This document shows positions 47,941 to 58,036 of a DNA stretch of 64,000 nt, piece after piece (position 1 is the first letter of the stretch; each line of letters begins with the position of its first letter). Under the pieces are notes generated by a model. The model saw only the letters and a program-made list of their open reading frames with translations, made no database searches and was not told the DNA's origin. The translations under genes and the position numbers were made by a program. Source of the DNA: Conservatibacter flavescens (lineage in GTDB: Bacteria; Pseudomonadota; Gammaproteobacteria; Enterobacterales; Pasteurellaceae); NCBI RefSeq assembly GCF_002795425.1, contig NZ_PHHA01000003.1:1-64000 (forward strand), written 5' to 3'.

Positions 47941-49227
47941 TTATTTTAATATTTTCCATGTTCTGAAACCGTAAATAGCAATGATAACAAAACAAATCAA
48001 CGGTAAGACAAAAGAAAAATTAATCGCTGGAATACCCATCACTTCACCTTGATCGATAATCATACCTTGCAATGACGGCATAAGCGCCCCACCCACGATT
48101 GCCATGACTAATCCTGCGGCACCCAGTGTCGATTCTTCTCGTAACCCTTGTAATGCAATGCCATAAATCGTTGGGAACATAAGGGACATAAAACCAGAAG
48201 TGAGAATTAAACAATATAAGCCCCAAATTCCATCAATAAAAATAACGCCTAAAATACTCAAGAAGCCCCCTAAGGCAAAAAGTAACAACATCAATTCGGC
48301 TTTAAGATATTTCATTAAACTCGTAGCAATAAAACGGCTACAGATAAATAATGCCATCGCAATAATGTTGAAATTTTGTCCCTCCGCTTTTGTAAATCCT
48401 AAACGTTCTGCATATTGTACAATAAACGTCCAACACATAATTTGTACACCCACATAAAAAACTTGGGCTATCACACCTTCACGATATTTCGTGTTAGCGA
48501 CTAAGCGTTTAAATCCTTCGCCAAAGGAAATTTTAGCATTTTCTTCCACTTTCACCGCAGGCATTTTATAAAGCCCTATCACAATCAAAATAACGAGGAC
48601 AACAACCCCTAAAATCACATAAGGATTACGAATAATTTCAAGATCATGGGTTTTAATCACCGCTTTTTGTGCCGTATCTAAAGTGCTAAAGATGAGGTTG
48701 CCCGCCGCATCTCGTTTGTCGGATTCCAAGTTAGCCAAAACCCATTGAGAAGCCACAAACATTCCCGTGATCGAACCTAATGGATTAAAAGACTGTGCAA
48801 AATTCAAACGACGTGTTGCCGTTTGCGGATCGCCCATGGCAAGAATATAAGGATTGGCCGTCGTTTCTAAAAACGCTAAACCAAATGTTAAAATATAAAG
48901 AGAGAATAAAAAGAAGATAAATTGCTCATAGCTTGCGGCCGGCCAAAATAAAAACGCACCGATGGCATACAACACCAAACCAAACATAATGCCAGCTTTA
49001 TAACTGTAGCGACTAGCAAAAATTGCTGCAGGAATTGCCATCGTGCCATAACCACCGTAGAATGCAAATTGAATTAAGGCAGCCTCAGATGCCGGAATTT
49101 CCATTACCGTTTGGAATACAGCCACCATTGGATTTGTAATATCATTAGCAAATCCCCATAAAGCAAATAAGCTGGTAATTAAGATAAAAGGGATAACATA
49201 TTTCTTTTCAAGTACTTTTGCGGTCAT
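47941..49227 (-). CDS. fucP: L-fucose:H+ symporter
   Basis: A 428-residue, 12-helix MFS transporter: FALWGFANDITNPMVAVFQ, GAFLFWPAASYE, LAFLETTANPYILAMGDPQTATRRLNFAQSFNPLG are FucP signatures. Brings L-fucose (and possibly related sugars) into the cytoplasm. Last gene of fucI-fucK-fucU-fucA-fucP. Confidence 0.95.
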   Translation of the reverse strand: MTAKVLEKKYVIPFILITSLFALWGFANDITNPMVAVFQTVMEIPASEAALIQFAFYGGYGTMAIPAAIFASRYSYKAGIMFGLVLYAIGAFLFWPAASYEQFIFFLFSLYILTFGLAFLETTANPYILAMGDPQTATRRLNFAQSFNPLGSITGMFVASQWVLANLESDKRDAAGNLIFSTLDTAQKAVIKTHDLEIIRNPYVILGVVVLVILIVIGLYKMPAVKVEENAKISFGEGFKRLVANTKYREGVIAQVFYVGVQIMCWTFIVQYAERLGFTKAEGQNFNIIAMALFICSRFIATSLMKYLKAELMLLLFALGGFLSILGVIFIDGIWGLYCLILTSGFMSLMFPTIYGIALQGLREESTLGAAGLVMAIVGGALMPSLQGMIIDQGEVMGIPAINFSFVLPLICFVIIAIYGFRTWKILK

Positions 49228-49272
49228 AGGATATTCCTTCTTAAATGAATTTACACAATGAGTTAAACATCA

Positions 49273-49923
49273 CTATTCTTCGATTCTTAGTCCATAAGAT
49301 TTAAACTTTTCCAATACAACTTGAATCTCTTCGGAGGATAAAACCGGAATGTCTAAACCTGTGGCAAGTAATTTGAGATACCATGCGGCAAGTACATCTA
49401 CCTCATGAGCAAGCCACAGGGCTTTATCTAAATTTTCTTCAGCTGCAATTAAGCCATGATGAGCCAGTAAAATCGCTTTTGATGTTTTAATACCGTCATA
49501 GACATAATTAGCTAACGTCTGCGAGCCAAAAGTCGCATAGGGGACACAGGGAATATGGTCGGAACCACCGACTGCTATCATATAATGAATCGGCGGGATA
49601 GGTTTTCCCAAGATAGCGACCGCAGTACAATTAAGGGCATGATTATGGACAACGGCATTCACATCTTGACGCGCGTTATACACGGCTAAATGAAACTGCC
49701 ATTCACTTGAAGGCAATTTTCCCGCCTCATGTTTACCTTGTTGATCCACATAAACGATAGCCTCTTCGGTCATACGCTCATAAGGCATTCCTGTTGGCGT
49801 GATAAGCATACCGTCCTGGTAGCGTACGCTAACATTCCCTGCAGTTCCCTGATTTAGCCCTAATCTTGTCATTTCAAGACAGGTGTGGATAATTTGACGT
49901 GAAAGAGTTGCTCGATTATTCAT
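49273..49923 (-). CDS. fucA: L-fuculose-1-phosphate aldolase
   Basis: Cleaves fuculose 1-phosphate to dihydroxyacetone phosphate and L-lactaldehyde. A 216-residue class II aldolase: GTAGNVSVRY, ITPTGMPYE, SSEWQFHL, zinc ligands in VVHNHALN and ILLAHHGLIAAEENL. Lies 21 bases after fucU. No fucO or aldA for the lactaldehyde product is in the window. Confidence 0.96.
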   Translation of the reverse strand: MNNRATLSRQIIHTCLEMTRLGLNQGTAGNVSVRYQDGMLITPTGMPYERMTEEAIVYVDQQGKHEAGKLPSSEWQFHLAVYNARQDVNAVVHNHALNCTAVAILGKPIPPIHYMIAVGGSDHIPCVPYATFGSQTLANYVYDGIKTSKAILLAHHGLIAAEENLDKALWLAHEVDVLAAWYLKLLATGLDIPVLSSEEIQVVLEKFKSYGLRIEE

Positions 49924-49944
49924 TTTCTGTTCCTCATCTTGATA

Positions 49945-50379
49945 TTATTGAATAGGTGTGACACCTTTTTTCAAAATAATATTGCCGTATTTCGCTGTTT
50001 CGCCTGTAATAACAACAACGTAAGCTTGCTTGGCTCGTTCATAAAAAGCGAAACGCTCTATTCGTGCTAAATTAGGCGCTGCGCCTACAGATTGTTGAAT
50101 GGCATGAAGGTAGTTTTGCTCAACTTGCTGATCGAGACTGTCTCCATCGACAGCATCCATCATGACTAAGGGTGCATCGACATAACTGTCATACTCAAAT
50201 AATGGACTTATTGCCGTTAATAATGTGCTCACGGTAATACCATCGGCTCGAATCACATTGTGATGTAGTTGATGTGCGGGAAAATGGGCATCAGCAAGCA
50301 CAATTTCATCGCCATGTCCCATCTCTGCTAAGTTTTTTAAAAGCTCAGGTGAAATAGCTGGGTGAATACCTTTTAACAT
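49945..50379 (-). CDS. fucU: L-fucose mutarotase
   Basis: A 144-residue enzyme interconverting alpha- and beta-L-fucose ahead of FucI. It has [35 protein letters not shown] with the catalytic His/Asp set and the C-terminal [29 protein letters not shown]. Lies 10 bases after fucK. Confidence 0.96.
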   Translation of the reverse strand: MLKGIHPAISPELLKNLAEMGHGDEIVLADAHFPAHQLHHNVIRADGITVSTLLTAISPLFEYDSYVDAPLVMMDAVDGDSLDQQVEQNYLHAIQQSVGAAPNLARIERFAFYERAKQAYVVVITGETAKYGNIILKKGVTPIQ

Positions 50380-50389
50380 AACGCCTCCT

Positions 50390-51796
50390 TTAATGATGAT
50401 TAGGATAAATACGATAATATTTTGGTTTCATGGCTTGCTGCGCCTCATCAGGAGAGCCATAAACGCCAACAGCGGCTAATGTACACATTGCTGCACCCAA
50501 TACCGTACTTTCTGCAACATCAACAATATCAATGGGTAAATTGAGTGTATTGGCACGAATTTGATTCCAAAGCGGATTTTTCGATCCGCCTCCTACGCAA
50601 ATAATACTTGTCGCCTTGAAATCGCTCACTTGTTGTAACATCTGCAAACCATTTTTTAATTGATTTGCCATATATTCCAATGCGGCACGATAGACTTCAC
50701 CCCGCGTAGTAGAAACCGAAAGCCCTGTTATCTTGCCTTGACCAATTTGGTGAAAAATACCATCAAAATTAACCGCACTTTGATGGGCATTTTCGCCTTC
50801 AGCCATCATTGTGGTGTAATAGGTTTTCGTTCCGAAAACATCAGGGAACAGCAACTTACCGATCCATTCAATCACACCGGAACCTACCCACTGCACCGCT
50901 GGCGTGAAATAAGTAGGTTTGATGTCAAATTCTGTTGTTAACCCCTGTGACATAAATTCGAAAGATGGCTTAGCTTGAGCAGTACGAGACATTAAAATCT
51001 CCCATGTGCCTGAACTTAAAACAGGCTGATTCAACCCGGCCCCAGATCCAAAAATCGCAAACTGGGTATCATGACCACAGGAAATAACAGGCACAGAATG
51101 CAGCCCCAACTGTTTACAAAGTGCGGTCGATAATTCACCTATTTTTTCACCCGTGTTGACCATGCGAGGAAAGTGACTAGGCGTTAAACCCAACTGGGCT
51201 AATACCTCTACATCCCAGTTTTCGGTCGCTAATTCAGTCATCATTGAGGTTCCCGCCATCGTGCGATCCGTAGTAAATTCCCCTGTCAAACGTTGAGTTA
51301 ACATAGAGGAAATAAATACCCATTTATCCATATTGGCAAACACTTCAGGTTGTCGCTCTTTTAGCCACAGCAATTTAAATAATGTATTAAAGCTGTACTG
51401 ACCGATTCCATTACGCTGATAGAGTTTTTCTACATCAAGATACTGGCTAAGGTTAGCCATAATGGGAATAGTACGGGGACATTTCCATGAAATAATAGGA
51501 TAAAGCTGTCTGCCTTTATGATCGAAAGGCGCACCATCAACCCCAAAAGTCGTCACAGAAATACCAACAACCTCTGTAAGTTCAGCACGCTGTTTAAGCT
51601 GACCTAATGTACGTTCCGCACAATAGAGCAATTTTTGCCAGATTTCCTCAAAATCCCAAACATGGTAATTCGGCTGTTCAGCACCGGTTTGAGTAGCATT
51701 GGGCAAATGACAAGAAGCCAAGATTTTGCCCTTTTCATTGATAGCAATAGTACGTAAATTTGTTGCACCACAGTCAAAAATCAGAACAATAGCCAT
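50390..51796 (-). CDS. fucK: L-fuculokinase
   Basis: Phosphorylates L-fuculose to fuculose 1-phosphate. A 468-residue FGGY carbohydrate kinase: N-terminal [25 protein letters not shown] with the catalytic Asp, SCGHDTQFA, and the C-terminal ATP-binding [18 protein letters not shown]. Two uptake words lie inside. An 82-base gap before it (toward fucI) holds an uptake word and the perfect 12-base palindrome AGGGACGTCCCT (51856-51867). Confidence 0.95.
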   Translation of the reverse strand: MAIVLIFDCGATNLRTIAINEKGKILASCHLPNATQTGAEQPNYHVWDFEEIWQKLLYCAERTLGQLKQRAELTEVVGISVTTFGVDGAPFDHKGRQLYPIISWKCPRTIPIMANLSQYLDVEKLYQRNGIGQYSFNTLFKLLWLKERQPEVFANMDKWVFISSMLTQRLTGEFTTDRTMAGTSMMTELATENWDVEVLAQLGLTPSHFPRMVNTGEKIGELSTALCKQLGLHSVPVISCGHDTQFAIFGSGAGLNQPVLSSGTWEILMSRTAQAKPSFEFMSQGLTTEFDIKPTYFTPAVQWVGSGVIEWIGKLLFPDVFGTKTYYTTMMAEGENAHQSAVNFDGIFHQIGQGKITGLSVSTTRGEVYRAALEYMANQLKNGLQMLQQVSDFKATSIICVGGGSKNPLWNQIRANTLNLPIDIVDVAESTVLGAAMCTLAAVGVYGSPDEAQQAMKPKYYRIYPNHH

Positions 51797-51878
51797 AAAA
51801 ACTCCCTAAGCGCGGTCTATACAACCGCACTTTTTATCTAAATTGATTAGGAAGCAGGGACGTCCCTACTGATAGGAT

Positions 51879-53633
51879 TTATTTATATAGCGGGCCAAAG
51901 TTAGCACAGGCTCGATAATCCTGTCCTTCTTTGTCTTGCCCAAAACTGTTCCAAGCACTTGGGCGAAAAATCTCTTTATCTGTCAAATTATGCATACAGA
52001 CTGGAATGCGCAACATCGCAGCCAGCGTAATCAAATCCGCGCCCACATGCCCATAAGTCGCCACACAATGATTCGCGCCCCAATTTGCCATAACAGAATA
52101 TATATCCGTAAAGGTGCCTTTACCCGTAAGGCGTGGCACAAACCACGTACAAGGCCAAGTTTCATTGGTGCGTTTCATCAAGGTTTCATGAACATGTTCT
52201 GGTAAATCAATTGACCAACCTTCTGCAATTTGCAATACCGGCCCTAACCCTTTGATAATATTGATACGATGCATAGTAAATGGCATGCCACCTTTTGTCG
52301 TAAACTGGGAAGACAGGCCACCTCCACGAAAATATTCCTGTACCGCAGGACACCAACGGGTATGTTCAAGGCAACGCTTACCCTCCTCCTCTGTGACTTC
52401 CCACGCGGGCTTGATAGTCGGCTTACCGTTGTTATCTCTATGTTGTCCCGTGCCATCTAAGGCTGCTGAACCTGAATTAATAAGATGAATAAAACCCGAC
52501 TCAGGGCGAAAACCCGTTGCTTTTTCCACCGCACTTGGACTCCAATAGGTGCGCACATCGGCAAAGATTTGTGCCTGCCCAGTTAATTGATTACCAAACA
52601 GCATACACACGCCGTTTAAACTGTCATTTTCCGTTGCTAAAATATAAGGGGAACGAACACCGTTCCAATCATAGGTTGAATTGAGAATAGCCTCCATAAA
52701 ATCGCCATTCGGCAAATGATCTGTCCATTGGCGCTGCCCCTGAAAACCAGCCGCAATCGCATTGTGTCCTAAAGATTCTTCTATGTAGTTAAGCTCGGCT
52801 AATTTGGCATTCCCTACCATTAAATCACGAGTAATCATCGTCATTTTGACTACATCTTCCCAGAGTTTTTCACGTTCTTCAGGCGTGCATGGATGCGATC
52901 GATTATTCACATCAATCCCTTCCTGACAATAGCTTTTTACCCAAGACATTGCGAGTTCTACTTCCTGTTCATCGTAAATTTGACGATCTAAACGACGTTT
53001 AATCTCAGTCATATCCACATATTCATTGCGCATACCTAGATATTCTTGAAAGAACTGTTGGTCGACAATCGAACCGGCAATCCCCATGGAAACCGAACCA
53101 ATAGATAAATAAGATTTGCCTCGAATATTCGCAACAGTTAGGCCTGCGCGAGCAAAACGCAGTAACTTTTCCCGAACATCATCAGGGATCGAAATATCAT
53201 CTGCGTCCTGAACTTCTTCACCATAAATAGCAAACGCGGGTAATCCCATCTGTGAATGCCCCGCTAAAGCCGCCGCCAAATACACCGCGCCTGGACGTTC
53301 TGTACCATTAAATCCCCAAATTGCCTTTGGCATATGCGGATCCATATCAATGGTTTCTGAACCATAACACCAACAAGGTGTGACGGTTATGGTTAAACCA
53401 ACATTACTCAGTTTAAATTTCTCTGCACAGGCGGCTGCTTCCGCGACACCACCAATAGTTGAATCCGCAATAACACATTCAACAAAAGAGCCGTCTGGGT
53501 GGCGAATGTGGCTTTCTAATAACCGTGCTACCGATTTCGCCATATTCATTGTTTGAACTTCAAGAGACTCTCTTACTCCCATACGACGACCATCAATGGT
53601 CGGACGAATACCAATTTTTACTGACATAGCCAT
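51879..53633 (-). CDS. fucI: L-fucose isomerase
   Basis: Isomerises L-fucose to L-fuculose; Mn2+-dependent. At 584 residues it is collinear with E. coli Fuc[59 protein letters not shown]-type [36 protein letters not shown]. The ATG at 53633 has AGGAGAAGAAT upstream. It is first gene of the fuc operon, behind a CRP-like site. Confidence 0.97.
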   Translation of the reverse strand: MAMSVKIGIRPTIDGRRMGVRESLEVQTMNMAKSVARLLESHIRHPDGSFVECVIADSTIGGVAEAAACAEKFKLSNVGLTITVTPCWCYGSETIDMDPHMPKAIWGFNGTERPGAVYLAAALAGHSQMGLPAFAIYGEEVQDADDISIPDDVREKLLRFARAGLTVANIRGKSYLSIGSVSMGIAGSIVDQQFFQEYLGMRNEYVDMTEIKRRLDRQIYDEQEVELAMSWVKSYCQEGIDVNNRSHPCTPEEREKLWEDVVKMTMITRDLMVGNAKLAELNYIEESLGHNAIAAGFQGQRQWTDHLPNGDFMEAILNSTYDWNGVRSPYILATENDSLNGVCMLFGNQLTGQAQIFADVRTYWSPSAVEKATGFRPESGFIHLINSGSAALDGTGQHRDNNGKPTIKPAWEVTEEEGKRCLEHTRWCPAVQEYFRGGGLSSQFTTKGGMPFTMHRINIIKGLGPVLQIAEGWSIDLPEHVHETLMKRTNETWPCTWFVPRLTGKGTFTDIYSVMANWGANHCVATYGHVGADLITLAAMLRIPVCMHNLTDKEIFRPSAWNSFGQDKEGQDYRACANFGPLYK

Positions 53634-53736
53634 ATTCTTCTCCTATAAGTGAAGTTGAAGGGATTGAGAAAAGCTGGATTTATTGTGGTAAAAATAGGTA
53701 AGTGAAAAAAGAAATTTTCAGATCTTGTATAAATTT

Positions 53737-53752
53737 TGAGAACTGAATCACA
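53737..53752 (-). promoter_or_regulatory. CRP site upstream of fucI
   Basis: TGAGA-ACTGAA-TCACA matches the CRP consensus TGTGA-N6-TCACA at 9 of 10 bases. It lies 104 bases before fucI. Catabolite control of fucose use is expected. Confidence 0.72.
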
Positions 53753-53779
53753 AAAAACAGGCGGTTTAAAACAAGAATC

Positions 53780-53817
53780 ATGCCCGAAAATAGCATTTCT
53801 CACTTAAATTCGGGCAT
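53780..53817 (-). terminator. Hairpin behind fucR
   Basis: ATGCCCGAA (53780-53788) pairs with TTCGGGCAT (53809-53817) around a 20-base loop. On the minus strand the stem is followed by GATTCTTGTTTT. Separates fucR from the fucI promoter. Confidence 0.6.
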
Positions 53818-53830
53818 TTCGGTAAAAATA

Positions 53831-54583
53831 TTAAGTAAGGGTTAATAACACATTATGCGCATCACAATAAGTTTGCAATTCTGTACTCGGTTTTTGATTG
53901 GTAAACAAAATATCCATTTGATCCAATGTCGCTAGTTTGATCAGATTCTTTTGATTAAATTTTGAATGATCGACAAATAGAAATTTTTGCCCCGACGCAT
54001 CCATCATTTTACGCTTTACAGAAGCATTAAGTTCATTGGATTCCCAAATATCGCCTTGTTCATCTAGCCCTGTACATGAGAAAATGCCAATATCAATATG
54101 CAATCGAAGTAATAACTGCTCAGATAATGGTCCATAAAAAGCATCATACTTACTTGAATAAACGCCCCCAGTCGCGATAGTTGTCACATTGGTTTTGTTT
54201 ACCAACGCGGTAATATTATGCATTGAATTTGTCACTACCGTGCAAGGAATATCAGGAATCAGATGGGCAAAATGCCAACTACTCGAACTTGCATCTAAAC
54301 CAATAACTGCCCCTTCAAACACATAGCTGATTGCCGCCTCTGCAATACGGCGTTTTTCATCATAATTGCTACGCTGTCTGCTTTGAAAAGAACTACCAAT
54401 ATCCTTCGTCTTTCGGCTAACCGCACCACCATGAGTGCGATAAAGCAACCCTTGTTTGCTAAGTGAATTTAAATCACGTCGTATGGTTTCAACAGACACT
54501 GCAAATTGTTCTGCTAATTGGTTAACATGCATTTTTCCAGCCAAATTCACTGATTGTAAAATAAGATCGGTGCGCTTTTGCAT
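53831..54583 (-). CDS. fucR: DeoR-family fucose operon regulator
   Basis: A 250-residue regulator. Winged helix MHVNQLAEQFAVSVETIRRDLNSLSKQGLLYRTHGGAV is the classical DeoR signature. Phosphosugar domain with GLDASSSSWHFA and FSCTGLDEQGDIWESNELNASVKRKM as in FucR. In E. coli FucR is an activator responding to fuculose 1-phosphate. It is transcribed toward fucI but has its own hairpin. Confidence 0.88.
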   Translation of the reverse strand: MQKRTDLILQSVNLAGKMHVNQLAEQFAVSVETIRRDLNSLSKQGLLYRTHGGAVSRKTKDIGSSFQSRQRSNYDEKRRIAEAAISYVFEGAVIGLDASSSSWHFAHLIPDIPCTVVTNSMHNITALVNKTNVTTIATGGVYSSKYDAFYGPLSEQLLLRLHIDIGIFSCTGLDEQGDIWESNELNASVKRKMMDASGQKFLFVDHSKFNQKNLIKLATLDQMDILFTNQKPSTELQTYCDAHNVLLTLT

Positions 54584-54670
54584 AACTCCCTCACAATTCG
54601 GTCAAAACGGTCATTATGATTATAATCCAAATAATATCACTACGCTTGCTCTACCAAATCATTTTATACG

Positions 54671-54712
54671 GGAATAGGCTAAAAAGTTGAGCAATGAGGA
54701 ATAACCTATTCC
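54671..54712 (-). terminator. Hairpins behind the ABC transporter operon
   Basis: GGAATAGG (54671-54678) pairs with CCTATTCC (54705-54712). A competing smaller hairpin, GGAATA-ACC-TATTCC (54698-54712), shares the right arm, so the two folds are mutually exclusive. Just behind the ABC ATPase stop at 54723. Confidence 0.5.
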
Positions 54713-54722
54713 TTAAGCCCAA

Positions 54723-56108
54723 TCACCCCTCCCTAAAGGCCGTTAAATCTATGACTTGATGACAATAATGTTGAATTAAATCATGATCATGACTCACTAA
54801 AATCAAAGCGCAGTGAGTTAATCGGCATTGTTCCACCAATAGATCTAAGGTGTCTTTTTGAGTAATAGGATCAAGCCGTGATGTGGCTTCGTCAGCAAAC
54901 AAAAGTACCGGTTGAAATAGCAAGGCACGCAAAATCGCAACACGCTGTAATTCACCGCCAGAGACATTTTCTGCCGTTCGTTGCAAAATATCAGGATTAA
55001 GATTCAACTGTTCAAGCAAATAGGGAATTCGCTGACTATCGAGTTGATGGCGCTTAATCACGTCATTCAGTAAAATGTGTAACGGTACGTTAGGCGCAAA
55101 AGCTGCGGGTGGATCTTGGTATAACTTTAATACTTGATGGCGTTGAGGCAAAAAATGCCAAGTAATTTGACCGCACTTTGGCGCAAGTAAACCGCATAAG
55201 GCATCGCCTAATGAACTTTTGCCTACGCCACTCTCCCCTACCACGCCCAAAATTTCGCCTTTCTTCAAGGAAAAATTTACACCGCGAAATAAGATGTGTT
55301 GCTCACGAGCAAGGGTCAGTTCTTTTACTGTCAGTAAATTCGTATCGGAGTAGCTTATCTTATGTTGTGCTGGCCAGCGTGTAGGAGCGGCTGCAATCAG
55401 CGCTTTGGCATAATCCGAATGAGGTCTGCTCAATATTTGTGTGGCCTTTCCCTGCTCTAACAATTTCCCCTGCTTCATCACCATAATGTCGCCCCCCAGT
55501 TGTTGCGCAACGTCAATATCATGGGTAATGGTAAGCAATGCCCCACCTTGAGAAGATATTGACTGCAACATTTGAATAACCGCGTGTTTATTGTGAGAGT
55601 CCAGCCCTTTTGTTGGTTCATCTGCAATTAAAATATAAGCCCCTCCTGACACGGCCGCGGCAAAAGCCACTCGTTGTGCCATACCGCCCGAAATCTGATG
55701 GGGATAATGTTGAGCGAATTGATTTAATCCAAGTGCGGTCAGTTTTTGTTGCGTTTTTTGTTGGGCAATCTGTTTATTTTCACCTGCGACAAAATATAGG
55801 CTTTCCCAAATTTGTTTCCCTATTGGCATAGTCGGATCTAAGGAACGATAAGGTTCTTGGGGCAACATTGCCAGCTGTCTCCCCCATTGACACTTCATTT
55901 CTCCCTCAATATTTATTTCTCCGGTTGCGGTTAATTCTGGTGCTAAACACCCCATAATACTTTGCGCTAATAAGCTTTTGCCCGACCCTGTTTCGCCTAA
56001 AATCGTTAAATTTTGCCCTCGACCAATACTGAAGCTCATCGGCTCAACTAAGCATTCACCCTTGACTGTTTTCACCGTTAAATCGGTGACACGAATTAAT
56101 TTATCCAT
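54723..56108 (-). CDS. Fused double ATPase of a peptide/nickel-class ABC transporter (DppD-DppF like)
   Basis: A 461-residue protein carrying two complete ATPase domains. First: Walker A GETGSGKS, signature ISGGMAQR, Walker B ILIADEPTKGLD. Second: GESGVGKS, VSGGELQR, LLFADEATSRLD. Usual relatives encode them as two genes (DppD/DppF, NikD/NikE). The ATG at 56108 (MDKLIRVTDL) overlaps the permease stop by one base (TAATG); the frame extends to 56186 without support. Substrate unknown: nickel, other chelated metal or short peptides. No substrate-binding protein gene is adjacent. Two uptake words lie inside. Confidence 0.88.
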   Translation of the reverse strand: MDKLIRVTDLTVKTVKGECLVEPMSFSIGRGQNLTILGETGSGKSLLAQSIMGCLAPELTATGEINIEGEMKCQWGRQLAMLPQEPYRSLDPTMPIGKQIWESLYFVAGENKQIAQQKTQQKLTALGLNQFAQHYPHQISGGMAQRVAFAAAVSGGAYILIADEPTKGLDSHNKHAVIQMLQSISSQGGALLTITHDIDVAQQLGGDIMVMKQGKLLEQGKATQILSRPHSDYAKALIAAAPTRWPAQHKISYSDTNLLTVKELTLAREQHILFRGVNFSLKKGEILGVVGESGVGKSSLGDALCGLLAPKCGQITWHFLPQRHQVLKLYQDPPAAFAPNVPLHILLNDVIKRHQLDSQRIPYLLEQLNLNPDILQRTAENVSGGELQRVAILRALLFQPVLLFADEATSRLDPITQKDTLDLLVEQCRLTHCALILVSHDHDLIQHYCHQVIDLTAFREG

Positions 56109-56896
56109 TACCTTACTTTCCCCGAAATTAATTGAAAACTGAGTACCAATAAAAAAACAGCGATAATTGGCTGTACCAATATCCAAGGCGCCTCATAGTA
56201 ATAAGGGAAAAGCTCTGTCATCATCAATCCCAATTCAGGGGTGGGTGGCTGTAAACCCACATTGATAAATCCTAAAGTCGCCAATGCCAAAACGGCATTG
56301 CCTGCGGAAAAAGCGCTTAATGTCAAGATAACCGGCGCGAGTTTCGGCAAAAAATGCCGTTTTATACAATAAAATAGCCCCATCCCCATTAATCGCGATG
56401 CCTCCACTTCTCGACTTGTCGCCAAGCTTCTGCTTAACAGACGAATTACGCGGAAAAACTCTACCCACATCACTAAAGCAATGCCTAAATACAAGGCTAA
56501 AAAGCTATTTGGTGCAATCGCAGCAAAAAGTAACACTAATAACAAGCCGGGTAATGCCATAATAATGTCACAACAAAAACGCAGTAGCGCATCCACTTTG
56601 CCACCGGCATAACCCGCCCAAATCCCTAATAATAGCCCCCCAAATAACGCTAAAAAGACAGAGCTTATAATTAAGGAAAAGGAAAGACGAATGGCGGAAG
56701 CCAAGCGTGATAACATATCTCGGCCAAAATGATCCGTACCAAACCAATAAAGCGCCGACGGTTTTTGCAATACCTGATTTAAATTCTGAAACCCCGCGTC
56801 CATCGGATAAAAATAGGGTTGTAAATAAGCAAAAGCACATAAAAAAATCAGTAAAATCACACCGCTCTTTTGCGATGCGGTCATTAATTTCCACAT
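56108..56896 (-). CDS. ABC permease, DppC/NikC type
   Basis: A 262-residue inner-membrane permease with about five to six helices. FGTDHFGRDMLSRL is the DppC/NikC N-terminal signature, and the EAA loop EASRLMGMGLFYCIKRHFLPKLAP contacts the ATPase. It overlaps the other permease gene by one base at its start and the ATPase gene by one base at its end. Confidence 0.92.
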   Translation of the reverse strand: MWKLMTASQKSGVILLIFLCAFAYLQPYFYPMDAGFQNLNQVLQKPSALYWFGTDHFGRDMLSRLASAIRLSFSLIISSVFLALFGGLLLGIWAGYAGGKVDALLRFCCDIIMALPGLLLVLLFAAIAPNSFLALYLGIALVMWVEFFRVIRLLSRSLATSREVEASRLMGMGLFYCIKRHFLPKLAPVILTLSAFSAGNAVLALATLGFINVGLQPPTPELGLMMTELFPYYYEAPWILVQPIIAVFLLVLSFQLISGKVR

Positions 56897-57840
56897 TATT
56901 CTGCCCTCTTGTCCTTGATTCTCGGATCAATCACGGTGCTGATCATATCCACCACCATATTTAACCCAACGAAAATTGTCCCCATGACTAACGCGGTTCC
57001 TTGAATCATGGGCACATCTCGAGCAATAACCGCATGCACTAAGGCATGTCCACTACCCGGCCATGCAAACAAACTTTCAACAATAACTACCCCTTCAATC
57101 AAATAAATGAGCTGTACCGAATGATAAGCGAGAATAGGAATGGCCACATTACGCAAGCCATGTCGTCGAAAACATTGCCATGCACTCAAGCCTTTTAAGC
57201 GCGCAAATTGGTAATAATCTGATTGCATAACCGCCACCATGCTATGCCGACTAATTCGCACAGACACCGCACTCAGACCGAACGCCAAGGTCAATGCGGG
57301 TAAAATAAAATGCGCCAAACTGCCATAACCGGCAGCTGGCAACCAGTTTAACTTCACCGCAAACAAGGTCATCAAACCAATTCCGATCACAAAAGTAGGT
57401 AATGATCGCAGTAATATGCTGCCTAATAGGGTCATATGGTCAATATAGCCATGAGGTTTTCGCGCAGCAAATAAGCCCAAAGGTGGGCCAAGTAACAGCG
57501 AAAAACACAATGCGACAAAGGCAAGGGAAAGGGTATGTCCAAACTGATGTGATATTTCCGCCCAAACCGTGCGCCCAGATACTAAAGAATGCCCTAACTT
57601 GAGTTGTAATAAATCCCCAAACCAATGCATATAATGCTGCCATGCTGAGAGATCAAGCTGCAACTCGTCACGTACCGCAGCCGCTGCAAAGCTATCCGTT
57701 TGGTCATAACCATAACGACTGGCGGCAATCCGATAGGCCATATCACCCGGTAATACACGGGTCAATATGAAAGTTAAACTGCCCACAGACCAAATCACTA
57801 ATACAATTTGCCCTAAACGTTTTAATACAATTTTTAACAC
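56896..57840 (-). CDS. ABC permease, DppB/NikB type
   Basis: A 314-residue permease: N-terminal helix with WSVGSLTFILTRVLPGD, then six helices and the EAA-type loop FARLKGLSAWQCFRRHGLRNVAIPIL. The first gene of this operon, divergent from the phytase-like gene. In most relatives the substrate-binding protein gene precedes it; here the place is taken by the 196-base divergent promoter region. Confidence 0.92.
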   Translation of the reverse strand: MLKIVLKRLGQIVLVIWSVGSLTFILTRVLPGDMAYRIAASRYGYDQTDSFAAAAVRDELQLDLSAWQHYMHWFGDLLQLKLGHSLVSGRTVWAEISHQFGHTLSLAFVALCFSLLLGPPLGLFAARKPHGYIDHMTLLGSILLRSLPTFVIGIGLMTLFAVKLNWLPAAGYGSLAHFILPALTLAFGLSAVSVRISRHSMVAVMQSDYYQFARLKGLSAWQCFRRHGLRNVAIPILAYHSVQLIYLIEGVVIVESLFAWPGSGHALVHAVIARDVPMIQGTALVMGTIFVGLNMVVDMISTVIDPRIKDKRAE

Positions 57841-57959
57841 ATCGCCTCTTTTTTATCACTAAAAAATAAGTTGAGGAGAAATTTATCATAAATGAGAACA
57901 GATTGCATTTATTATTTTTCAATAAAAAATAAGTAGTAATATTTCATGCCGTTTATCCA

Positions 57960-57977
57960 TCGTCATTAAACTGTCAT
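57960..57977 (+). promoter_or_regulatory. Candidate Pho box upstream of the phytase-like gene
   Basis: TCGTCATTAAACTGTCAT fits the PhoB consensus at 15 of 18 positions, including a perfect second repeat CTGTCAT. The same repeat also begins an inverted repeat CTGTCA-N8-TGACAG (57971-57990). A TAAAAT (57993-57998) could be the -10, at a longer than usual distance. The region is shared with the divergent ABC transporter. Confidence 0.6.
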
Positions 57978-58036
57978 AAATATTTGACAGAATAAAATCG
58001 CGATTCATTTTTTAACTTAAACACAAGGAAGAAAAT

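Noticed and set aside
56109-56186. Longer N-terminus of the fused ABC ATPase
   Set aside because: Would overlap the permease gene by 78 bases, whereas the TAATG overlap at 56108 gives a normal ATPase N-terminus.
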